A stretch of DNA of 64,000 nt from Tachypleus tridentatus (taxonomy: Eukaryota; Arthropoda; Merostomata; Xiphosura; Limulidae), in assembly GCF_004210375.1 (NCBI RefSeq), contig NC_134829.1, positions 53,870,107 through 53,934,106 of the forward strand, written 5' to 3'. The notes under the pieces are model-generated. The model was not told the DNA's origin. It worked only from the letters and a program-made list of their open reading frames with translations, and ran no database searches. Below are positions 23,305-33,988 of the stretch, piece by piece; within the stretch, counting starts at the first letter, position 1, and each line of letters begins with the position of its first letter. The position numbers and the translations under genes were made by a program.

Positions 23305-23530
23305 AAGAAGTGGCCTAGTGGTTAGGACATTCCTGTGTTTTTTTTCTTATAGCAAAGCCACATCAGGCTATCTGCTGAGCCCACCGAAGGGAATCGAACC
23401 CCTGATTTTAGCGTTGTAAATCCGTAGACTTACCGCTATACTAGCGGGTGGTAGGGCATTCGACTCGTAACTTATGGGTCAGGAGTTCGAATTCCCATCA
23501 CTGAACATGCTCGTCCTTTCCAGATGTTAA
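23305..23530 (+). mobile_element. Old SINE-1 head interrupted by SINE-2
   Basis: The first part (gtggcctagtggttaggacattc) resumes after the insert as tagggcattcgactcgtaac with B box gagttcgaattcc. It then fades after the gctcgtcctttcc body start. Plus orientation, strongly diverged. Confidence 0.75.
23333..23451 (-). mobile_element. SINE-2 copy nested in SINE-1
   Basis: A 119-bp reverse copy (cttatagcaaagccacatca ... gaatcgaacccctga). It is flanked by taggacattc (23323-23332) and tagggcattc (23452-23461), a 10-bp duplication with one change. Confidence 0.9.
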
Positions 23531-24832
23531 AATGTACCAATTAATCCTACTATTTGTTTGTAAAACAATAGTTTAAGAACCGAGTTGACAATGAGTATCT
23601 GTGGCAAGTTCTTTTCCTCCGGGGACAGCAACCTGGAAAATAGATGATCTTCATCAGGTGAATCTGGACTGCTACCTGGAAAACTGATGGACTCCACATG
23701 GTAAATCTGGACTAACATGGGACCAACAAAAGTAAAGTAATAAGCAAGGACCCTAACGTTTCTTTCTCGCTGACTCGTAAACACTCTGAAATTTTGCCAT
23801 AACATTTCATGTTAGGTCACTTTGACTTACTTATAAAAGGTGCTCACAATATTCGTTTTGTTAACCTGACTCTAGAAGTGTATGTGATCGATTTTAGTAT
23901 CAATTAAATAATTCGTGGAAACTTCAGGATTAGGATGATGTAGGCGACTCTAGAAGTTCAACTCAGCTAAGAAAGTCTACACTAATTACATAAGAAAGTT
24001 TACACTAATTACAACATTTCTTACAAACAGAAGTCTTACAACTTTTACCCCATCCTTCTTCTACTGCTCTTCCAAAAAGACGTTTTAAACCAATACGCTG
24101 TTACTCTCGTCAGAAACAATTCTCATTCTTAAGGTTATTTTTTTAATACAATGGTTTTATTCTTAAACCTGGAAACTCCAATTAAATATGACAAGTTATT
24201 ACACTGTCTTTGTTGGTTTTTTTTTACTAAACCTCTGTCATGATACTCAAAAATCTAAACTACAGAATCAACAGTAATAAACACAATTATAATCCATCAG
24301 AGGATGTGACATCATGATAAACTGGCCTACACAGCCTACAGTAACAAACACGTTTGTGATCCATTAGAGGATGTTACGTCATTATGAACTGGCATACACA
24401 ACGTACAACAATAGTTATAATTCATTAGGATGTGACGTCACGATTAACTGGCCCACTTTAATTTTCCTTGTTTTCACACAAAGTCTCTTCATTATTTAGA
24501 AGCAAGTATCTTGCCAAGCTATAAAGTAAGGTCATGAACAGAAAGTTCTATCTTGTGGATTCCATAATCAAAACTTCAACTTGTGACAAACAGCATACTG
24601 ACTGAATACGTCACTGTCATATGATAGAGTTGAATAAATATAGAAAGTCACATCTTATGGAGTCCATAATCAAAGTTTCAATTTATATAACTGTGCATAT
24701 AATAAAATAACCGAATACATCTCCAACGTTCTTAGATAGTTTCAACATAAGTCAGTAATTCAAAATTTATGAACATACAACTCAACGAAAATCCAAATGC
24801 GAGTAGAAAATCGTATGAGAAGTATATGGAAA
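23531..24832. other. Intergenic DNA with degenerate short repeats
   Basis: No gene seen. There is a degenerate ~70-bp unit present three times at about 24280-24470 (gaggatgtgacatcatgata and variants). A second unit of about 115 bp occurs twice at about 24536-24700 (gattccataatcaaa). The 23-bp string aagaaagtctacactaatta occurs twice near 23970. Confidence 0.55.
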
Positions 24833-25380
24833 ACTTGTAACTTAGCCATTCCTCTAACAGTTTAAATCTTGTAACTTAGTCATTCCTCTAACAGTTTAAA
24901 TCTTGTAACTTAATCATTCCTCTAACAGTTTAAATCTTGTAACTTAGTCATTCCTCTAACAGTTTAAATCTTGTAACTTAGTCATTCCTCTAACAGTTTA
25001 AATCTTGTAACTTAGTCATTCCTCTAACAGTTTAAATCTTGTAACTTAGTCATTCCTCTAACAGTTTAAATCTTGTAACTTAATCATTCCTCTAACAGTT
25101 TAAATCTTGTAACTTAGTCATTCCTCTAACAGTTTAAATCTTGTAACTTAGCCATTCCTCTAACAGTTTAAATCTTGTAACTTAATCATTCCTCTAACAG
25201 TTTAAATCTTGTAACTTAGTCATTCCTCTAACAGTTTAAATCTTGTAACTTAGTCATTCCTCTAACAGTTTAAATCTTATAACTCAGCCATTGTTCTAAC
25301 AGTTTAAATGTTGCATTTTAGCCATTCTTCTAACAGTTTAAATCTTGTAACTTAGCCATTCCTATAACGGTTTAAATCTA
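24833..25380. repeat. 34-bp minisatellite, about 16 copies
   Basis: Unit tcttgtaacttagtcattcc plus tctaacagtttaaa. The main variants are tagtc, taatc and tagcc. The last two or three units are more diverged. Confidence 0.97.
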
Positions 25381-25759
25381 GAATAATATCGTAAGTTTTG
25401 TCACAGTTGTAACAAATGTCTTTCACAATTAAATCATGATATTAAACGTAACACAGTCTTATGTTAACTATATCAGATATTTAATCCATTTTTTTTTCAT
25501 ATTTAAATTGCGTTGATTGTTATCAGGTTATACGTTGTTTTGGTAATTTCTCTCACAGTTTTCACTAAGTGTTTGTTGCCGAGCGTTGCCTTGTTTTTAG
25601 CATGCTATACACTAAGTCTGAAATTTCATCTTACGATAACATTTCTCACTGCACTTTACTGTAGATAAACTGCAAACGTAATGCGGAAATCTCACTATTC
25701 GATTAGCGTAGCCTGAGAGTTCACGTTGGGTCCTGTTGACTAACTCACTAGTGCATCTG
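25381..25759. other. Unassigned spacer
   Basis: No gene or repeat recognised; a 60-codon minus frame at 25612-25794 runs into the SINE and is not credible. Confidence 0.5.
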
Positions 25760-25770
25760 CTCATAATTAG

Positions 25771-26044
25771 TTTGTTTGTTTGGGAATTTCGCACAAAGCT
25801 ACTCGAGGGATATCTGTGCTATCCGTCCCTAATTTAGCAGTGTAAGACTAGAGGGAAGGCAGCTAGTCATCACCACCCACCGCCAACTCTGGGGCTACTC
25901 TTTTACCAACGAATAGTGGGATTGACCGTCACATTATACCCCCACGGCTGGGAGGGCGAGCATGTTTAGCGCGACGCAGGCGCGAACCCGCGACCCTCGG
26001 ATTACCAGTCGCACGCCTTACGCGCTAGGCCATGCCGGGCCCTA
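25771..26044 (-). mobile_element. SINE-1 copy with target duplication, young
   Basis: Full-length reverse copy close to the consensus, ending ggccatgccgggcc. An exact 11-bp duplication, ctcataattag, is at 25760-25770 and 26045-26055. Confidence 0.95.
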
Positions 26045-26172
26045 CTCATAATTAGATACGTGACATTACAATGTCGGGTTTTGAAATATGTGGTAATCTA
26101 TCACCTGATTTAATAATCACTGTCACAGTTTTAACCTTTAATTTTGTGTTGTAGCGAAATTATAAGTACAAA

Positions 26173-26274
26173 TTTTTTGCGTAGAGGAGAGAACAACGTT
26201 TCGACCTTCTTCAACCCAAACGAGCCGTCTTTACATATCTATTTTTCTCTACAAGTGGGTTTTCTCGACATCAC
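26173..26274 (+). mobile_element. Penelope-like 3' end fragment
   Basis: gagagaacaacgtttcgacc, then ttcaacccaaacgagccgtc and the terminal tail ending ttctcgacatcac. It matches the PLE-1 right end but lacks the segment between the two parts. Confidence 0.85.
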
Positions 26275-26276
26275 TA

Positions 26277-26342
26277 TTTAAAACGCCCCCAGCTGAAACG
26301 GCGAGCAGATTTGGCGTGACGGGGATTCAAATCCGCGACCAT
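26277..26342 (-). mobile_element. SINE-1 head fragment
   Basis: aaaacgcccccagctgaaac, then gtgacggggattcaaatccg, covers only the head and first body part of SINE-1. It directly abuts the Penelope fragment. Confidence 0.75.
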
Positions 26343-26568
26343 CGGAGAAATTAGAATTAGTGCAAATAACAACAGTTCAGTCTCTCTCTCTCTTTATATC
26401 CCACAAGTACTATAAAATATTTATAAATCTGATAATGATAAGTAGAAATCGATATGTACATAACCTAGCCAGCTATGGTAACATCGAAAGTTTTAGTGTT
26501 ACATAGAGTATTGAAACAAGAAAATTAAAACTACAACTGAAACTTTCTACATCACTATAGTTAGACAG

Positions 26569-28790
26569 GTTATATATCGATCCACATCACTACAGGTTAT
26601 ATAACGATCCACATAACTACAGGTTATATAACAATCCACATCACTACAGGTTATATAACGATCCACATCACTACAGGTTATATAACGATCCACATCACTA
26701 CAGGTTATATAATGATCCACATCACTACAGGTTATATAACGACCCACATCACTACAGGTTATATAACGATCCACATCACTACAGGTTATATAATGATCCA
26801 CATCACTACAGGTTATATAACGATCCACATCACTACAGGTTATATAACGATCCACATCACTACAGGTTATATAACGATCCACATCACTACAGTTTATATA
26901 ACGACCCACATCACTACAGGTTATATAACGATCCACATCACTACAGGTTATATAACGATCCACATCACTACAGGTTATATAACGATCCACATCACTACAG
27001 GTTATATATCGATCCACATCACTACAGGTTATATAACGATCCACATCACTACAGTTTATATAACAATCCACATCACGACAGGTTATATAACGATCCACAT
27101 CACTACAGGTTGTATAACGATCCACATCACTACAGGTTATATAACGATCCACATCACTACAGGTTATATAACGATCCACATCACTACAGGTTATATAACG
27201 ATCCACATCCCTACAGGTTATATAACGATCCACATCACTACAGGTTATATAACGATCCACATCACTACAGGTTATATATCGATCCACATCACTACAGGTT
27301 ATATAACGATCCACATCACTACAGGTTATATAACGATCCACATCACTACAGGTTATATGACGATCCACATCACTACAGGTTATATAACGATCCACATCAC
27401 TACAGTTTATATAATGATCCACATCACTACAGGTTATATAATGATCCACATCACTACAGGTTATATAACAATCCACATCACTACAGGTTATATATCGATC
27501 CACATCACTACAGGTTATATAACGATCCACATCACTACAGGTTATATAACGATCCACATCCCTACAGGTTATATAATGATCCACATCACTACAGGTTATA
27601 TAACGATTCACATCACTACAGGTTATATAACGATCCACATCACTACAGGTTATATAACGATCCACATCACTACAGTTTATATAACGATCCACATCACTAC
27701 AGGTTATATATCGATCCACATCACTACAGGTTATATATCGATCCACATCACTACAGGTTATATAACGATCCACATCACTACAGGTTATATATCGATCCAC
27801 ATCACTACAGGTTATATATCGATCCACATCACTACAGGTTATATAACGATCCACATCACTACAGGTTATATATCGATCCACATCACTACAGGTTATATAT
27901 CGATCCACATCACTACAGGTTATATAATGATCCACATCACTACAGGTTATATGACGATCCACATCACTACAGTTTATATAACGATCCACATCACTACAGG
28001 TTATATAACGATCCACATCACTACAGGTTATATAACGACCCACATCACTACAGGTTATATAACGATCCACATCCCTACAGGTTATATAACGATCCACATC
28101 ACTACAGGTTATATAATGATCCACATCACTACAGGTTATATAACGATCCACATCACTACAGGTTATATAACGATCCACATCCCTACAGGTTATATAACGA
28201 TCCACATCACTACAGTTTATATAACGATCCACATCACTACAGGTTATATATCGATCCACATCACTACAGGTTATATAACGACCCACATCACTACAGGTTA
28301 TATAACGATCCACATCCCTACAGGTTATATAACGATCCACATCACTACAGGTTATATAATGATCCACATCACTACAGGTTATATAACGATCCACATCACT
28401 ACAGGTTATATAACGATCCACATCACTACAGGTTATATATCGATCCACATCACTACAGGTTATATAACGATCCACATCCCTACAGGTTATATAACGATCC
28501 ACATCACTACAGGTTATATAACGATCCACATCACTACAGGTTATATAACAATCCACATCACTACAGGTTATATAACGATCCACATCACTACAGGTTATAA
28601 AACGATCCACACCACTACAGGTTATATAACGATCCACATCACTACAGTTTATATAACGATCCACATCACTACAGGTTATATAACGATCCACATCACTACA
28701 GGTTATATAACGATCCACATCACTACAGGTTATATAACAATCCACATCACTACAGGTTATATAACAATCCACATCACTACAGGTTATATA
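26569..28790. repeat. 27-bp minisatellite, about 82 copies
   Basis: Unit ggttatataacgatccacat plus cactaca. Frequent variants are atatcg, ataatg, aggtt/agttt and catccc. Variant order recurs with a 9-unit (243-bp) shift near 28030 and 28270, showing block duplication. Open frames of 715 codons (+) and 741 codons (-), plus a 496-codon frame, arise because 27 is a multiple of three. Confidence 0.98.
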
Positions 28791-28904
28791 CCTATTTCGA
28801 TTTTATTACGCATCAAAATCACTGTAAAGCTATCTCCAGATCTAATTATGACAAAGTAGCGCTTTATAAACAGCTCACACAAACGGTTGTACGTAAACAC
28901 TTAA

Positions 28905-30290
28905 CAGATTATTGAGACACCAGTCAATACAATAAACGACCGTTTATTGAGCTGTATATAAACATTTAACAGATTATTGAGACACCAGTCAATACAATAA
29001 ACGACCGTTTATTGAGTGGTATATAAACATTTAACAGATTATTGAGACACCAGTCAATACAATAAACGACCGTTTATTGAGCTGTGTATAAACACTTAAC
29101 AGATTATTGATACACCAGTCAATACAATAAACGACCGTTTATTGAGCTGTATATAAACATTTAACAGATTATTGAGACACCAGTCAATACAATAAACGAC
29201 CGTTTATTGAGCTGTATATAAACATTTAACAGATTATTGAGACACCAGTCAATACAATAAACGACCGTTTATTGAGCTGTATATAAACACTTAACAGATT
29301 ATTGAGACACCAGTCAATACAATAAACGACCGTTTATTGAGCTGTATATAAACATTTAACAGATTATTGAGACACCAGTCAATACAATAAACGACCGTTT
29401 ATTGAGCTGTATATAAACATTTAACAGATTATTGAGACACCAGTCAATACAATAAACGACCGTTTATTGAGCTGTATATAAACATTTAACAGATTATTGA
29501 GACACCAGTCAATACAATAAACGACCGTTTATTGAGCTGTATATAAACATTTAACAGATTATTGAGACACCAGTCAATACAATAAACGACCGTTTATTGA
29601 GCTGTATATAAACATTTAACAGATTATTGAGACACCAGTCAATACAATAAACGACCGTTTATTGAGCTGTATATAAACATTTAACAGATTATTGAGACAC
29701 CAGTCAATACAATAAACGACCGTTTATTGAGCTGTATATAAACATTTAACAGATTATTGAGACACCAGTCAATACAATAAACGACCGTTTATTGAGCTGT
29801 ATATAAACATTTAACAGATTATTGAGACACCAGTCAATACAATAAACGACCGTTTATTGAGCTGTATATAAACATTTAACAGATTATTGAGACACCAGTC
29901 AATACAATAAACGACCGTTTATTGAGCTGTATATAAACATTTAACAGATTATTGAGACACCAGTCAATACAATAAACGACCGTTTATTGAGCTGTATATA
30001 AACATTTAACAGATTATTGAGACACCAGTCAATACAATAAACGACCGTTTATTGAGCTGTATATAAACATTTAACAGATTATTGAGACACCAGTCAATAC
30101 AATAAACGACCGTTTATTGAGCTGTATATAAACATTTAACAGATTATTGAGACACCAGTCAATACAATAAACGACCGTTTATTGAGCTGTATATAAACAT
30201 TTAACAGATTATTGAGACACCAGTCAATACAATAAACGACCGTTTATTGAGTGGTATATAAACACTTAACAGATTATTGAGGAATCAGTC
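28905..30290. repeat. 66-bp minisatellite, about 21 copies, each with a 9-bp hairpin
   Basis: Unit acagattattgagacaccag, tcaatacaataaacgaccgt, ttattgagctgtatataaac, atttaa. Inside, caataaacg-ac-cgtttattg is a perfect 9-bp inverted repeat with a 2-base centre. Central copies are essentially identical; variants lie mainly at the array edges. Confidence 0.98.
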
Positions 30291-31621
30291 AATATATAAA
30301 ATGATCGCTTACTGGGTTATATTTTATAGGTTTGTTTGAATACCTAGAGATTATTACTTTTATTACGTTTTCTCTTGAACCAATTATAGAAAAATACTGA
30401 GCCACTATAACCACTTTAGGATTTAACACATATCGAAAACCTAAATTCTCAAACCTTTCTAAAACTGAGAATTATTTAGGTGTGTTTTCTTTGTTGAATT
30501 AAATCTATAATAACTAATACCAAAACAAAACCGAGAAACTAAATACAATAATTCAAATATAAACAGTCCAGCGAAACACGAATGTGTTTTAAAGTGAAAA
30601 TATTGCATCACAACAAAACTGCACCCGAAAAGTGAACTGAAAAGGGATAACAGTTATTTCCAAACACATTGATTAAAATAATGTGCAATTTTTTTAAAAA
30701 AATGGGCTTAGAATCATGGAGTTATTTGTATAAAAAACCAAACGACATTAGTTTGTAGGATCAAGCTGATAATAGATTGAAGTTCTTGAAGTTATCAGGT
30801 TTAAGGTAAAATTGTGTAAGAAGCGTGACTATTGGTCGACAAAATAGATTTCGAAGTTTTTGAATTTGAAAAAGAAGAATTGAAATGCAATTTGTAAAAT
30901 GTCTTTCATAGCACAGCGTAACGTATTTTGTTCTTACAAAAAATTGTCATAGAAATTACTTTGTTTGTAGCAATAGAATAGATTTGTTTTTTTTTCAGTC
31001 ATGTTTGACTTTTCAACACCTTGGTTATTTACACAATAAAAAAAAAATTACTGGTGCGAAAAACAGTAGAGGAAGAAATTTATATAGATGCTTCAGAATG
31101 TTTATCTGACTATTTATTTAATTTAGGTTTACACCATAGAAGTGTTTTTACGCCCTTCAACCGTTAATTTCATTCCTTAGTGTTATAGAAGACAAACATT
31201 TTATGTGCGTCAAGTGTTATCTTTATGCTGTAATTGTTGCTTTATTACAACCTTTGTTAAAGAATCGTAGAGGGAAAAGAATCATCCAGGTAAACAAGGT
31301 TAAATGTGTGGGGATTTTACTTATTTAACTAAGTATATCACTCCTTATTAACGCCCACCATCCACGCCCCTCAGGTTTCATACGCTAAAGACTGTGCTCT
31401 GAACTCCGTAAAGAGCAGAACACGCATAGTCCATTGCGTACTTTGCAAACAAAGCTCTTAAACTTAACTGTTGGTGCCAGCATTGATAAGGAAACATTAG
31501 CCTTTGTTACTTCAAGTAATTATCCTCTTAATGATTGAAGGCTGATTTTTCACTGTCACTTTAGGAACTTATGATTCGAAGGATCTGTGTAAAACCTCAT
31601 TACTACCAATAAAATAGTATA
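30291..31621. other. AT-rich intergenic DNA
   Basis: About 1.3 kb with nothing recognised. Confidence 0.5.
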
Positions 31622-31745
31622 GTCCCAAGTAGTACAGCGGTGTGTTTTCAGACTTACAACTCTAAAAACCGAGTTTTGATAACCGTGGTGGGCAGAGCAC
31701 ACATAGTCGATTGAGTAGTTTTGTGCTTAACTAAAAACAAAGACC
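31622..31745 (+). mobile_element. SINE-2 copy (CAA-tailed subtype)
   Basis: cccaagtagtacagcggtgt ... gagttttgataaccgtggtg, then gcagagcacacatagtc and a tail of ctaaaaacaaag. Confidence 0.8.
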
Positions 31746-32436
31746 AATGAAATAATTATATAGATGTGACAAATTTTCTTTTGCTTTATTCCAAAAAAAC
31801 CCATAACATTGTTTTAATTAGTTCAAAATATAAAAAGGAAATTGTTCTATAAAAAACACACACGGAGAAACTGTAATAATCACAGTTCCTAACTGAATTA
31901 TGTGAAATACGCACACAGTAATCCACTCAAGCACCTAAAGGTAACACCTAAAATACACATAAAAGCTTCTAATACAACGCCTAAACAAATAATATAAAAC
32001 ATGGTCACCTGTCACAACACCAAAACCCGTCACGAGAAATAAACCTAATATAATCTGTCATAGTGTCTGAAAACATTACCTAACGTATACATGTAATGAT
32101 ATACCTGAATCTAAGCGTATCACACAAAATAAATTGTCACAGTGCCCAAAAGAGTCATCTAAAATACACGTATAACTGTATACCGCAGATCTGAGTTTAT
32201 GACGTAACAATATGTCATAAAATTAACATGTTCTTTATCTACTGGGCATACATTTCATAATAAATATTTGGTATACTTAAAGGATTTATATGTTAAGGAG
32301 AGACTGAAACAAGAAATGTTCATTTTTTATATTTTTATTTCAAACGAGATTTGTTGGCTGAAACTTGATTTATCCACGAAATTAATATTTTATTTAATTA
32401 CTTATAAATAAACTATTTCAGCAAATATTATGGTAC
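31746..32436. other. Intergenic DNA with a degenerate tandem repeat
   Basis: Between about 31860 and 32230, strings such as gtcacagtgcc, gtcatagtgtctg and aaaatacac recur at roughly 80-bp intervals. It looks like an old decayed minisatellite. No gene. Confidence 0.5.
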
Positions 32437-32444
32437 AAGAACTG

Positions 32445-33012
32445 ATTTGTTTGAATTTCGTGCAAAGCTACACGAGGGATATCTGCGCTAGCCGTCTCTA
32501 ATTTAGCAGTGTGAAACTAAAGAGAAGGTAGCTAGTCATGACCACCCACCGCTGACTCTTGGGTAGGCCCGGCATGGCCAAGCGTGTTAAGGCGTGCGAC
32601 TCGTAGTCTGAAGGTCGCGGGTTCGCATCCCCATCGCGCCAAACATGCTCGCTCTTTCAGCCGTGGGGGCGTTATAATGTATCGGTCAATCCCACTATTC
32701 GTTGGTAAAAGAGTAGCCCAAGAGTTGGCGGCGAGTAGTGTTGACTAGCTGCCTTCCCTCTAGTCTTACACTGCTAAATTAGGAACGGCTAGCACAGATA
32801 GCCCTCGAGTAGCTTTGTGCGAAATTCCAAGACAAACAAACAAACAAAGCCTCTTGGGCTACTCTTTTACCAACGAATAGTGGGATTGTTCATCACATTA
32901 TAATGTCCCCATGTCTGAAAGGGCGAGCATGTTTTGTGTGATGGGGATTCAAATCCGAGACCCTCAGATTACGAGTCGAACGCCTTAACCCACCTGATTA
33001 TGCCGGGTCTAT
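32445..33012 (-). mobile_element. SINE-1 copy split by a second SINE-1
   Basis: The tail-side part is 32445-32563 and the head-side part 32851-33012. The outer 8-bp duplication aagaactg is at 32437-32444 and 33013-33020. The interruption is inside the cactcttgggcta body motif. Confidence 0.92.
32566..32850 (+). mobile_element. SINE-1 copy nested head-on in another SINE-1
   Basis: Nearly consensus full-length copy (ggcccggcatggccaagcgt ... aaacaaacaaacaaag), opposite in orientation to its host. The target duplication ctcttggg is at 32556-32563 and 32851-32858. Confidence 0.95.
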
Positions 33013-33124
33013 AAGAACTGGACCCAAATAATTTTGTTTTAGGTCATACATAATTGTAAAAGTATAGTTTATTCATACACAACATGGTGATTAAACTCTT
33101 ACAATTGTTATAACCGTCACTACT

Positions 33125-33230
33125 ATCTCAAGTTAGTCGGCAGGATTGTAACGCTGTAAATTGGGTTTCGATATCCGTGGGTGATAGAGCACAGATATCT
33201 CATTATGTAGCTTTGTGTTTAAAAGAAAGT
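33125..33230 (+). mobile_element. SINE-2 copy, diverged
   Basis: aagttagtcggcaggattgt, gggtttcgatatccgtgg, then agagcacagatatctcatta and tagctttgtgtttaaaag. Tail short. Confidence 0.75.
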
Positions 33231-33838
33231 AGCAATAAGTGATAGTAATTTTACAAACAGCGATTTGTAAGTTCAGAAAGATGTTTTATTTTCAGGGGAA
33301 CACATTACATGTTTCGACCGGAAGTGACGTGTTTTTTTCTTTAGGCAAATAACAACGATAGTTATTAACATGACCGACAGAATAAATCGAAAATAATTTA
33401 GAAAAAAACGTTCAAGTTGAAGGTTATGAGTTCATGTTAATTACGAGAGTTCTCACTTGATGTCGCTGTGACCTAATTATTTGTTCACTCATTTAATGAC
33501 AAATAATTTAACCTTCAAGCTAACCTAGATTTTAGACGTCCTTTTAAAAGAACTAAAACGTTTTCTGAATAGGGTTTACTTCTTCAGTCCTCCACATCCT
33601 TTATTTGTAAGGACTGTTTTTGTCCTTGCCGTTGAGTTTTGGTCGCGTGTGTCTAGGTGCAAATAACAAATAAAGTATTTCGTCTTTTAGCGCTTTATTT
33701 TACCCGTTTTACAATTATTGTCGTCCCTGGAACAGATGAATGACAAGACGAGGCGGAGTCCTCTTCGTGCCTCTAAGAACTTCCCGGGGATCAACAGACT
33801 TTTGTTGAAAAGCTAAGAGTGCCTCTCGCGCGCAACGA
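33231..33838. other. Upstream region of gene 2
   Basis: No gene or known repeat; less AT-rich after 33600. Presumed distal promoter of gene 2. Confidence 0.5.
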
Positions 33839-33844
33839 CACGTG
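33839..33844. promoter_or_regulatory. E-box CACGTG upstream of gene 2
   Basis: Located exactly 85 bp before the gene 2 TATA box, as at gene 1. Shared factor binding is inference. Confidence 0.4.
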
Positions 33845-33923
33845 CACTTTAATTTTTTATTAAAACTCCACTTTCATTATCCTGACCCGTTTCTGTTTTA
33901 TGCTTGGAAAATTTGGTTTTTAA

Positions 33924-33931
33924 TATAAATA
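33924..33931 (+). promoter_or_regulatory. TATA box of gene 2
   Basis: TATAAATA 65 bp before the ATG at 33989. An initiator-like ctcaagtcatt lies about 30 bp downstream of it. Confidence 0.75.
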
Positions 33932-33988
33932 CAGAGAGAGAGAATCCACCATTCTCAAGTCATTCTTGTCTTTTGTCACAGAATAGTC

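Noticed and set aside
26547-28772. 741-codon minus frame, 715-codon and 496-codon plus frames
   Set aside because: Same cause: a 27-bp unit free of stops in several frames on both strands.
1-30290. Regular arrays that might be taken for CRISPR
   Set aside because: Units are head to tail without unique spacers, and all context is eukaryotic.
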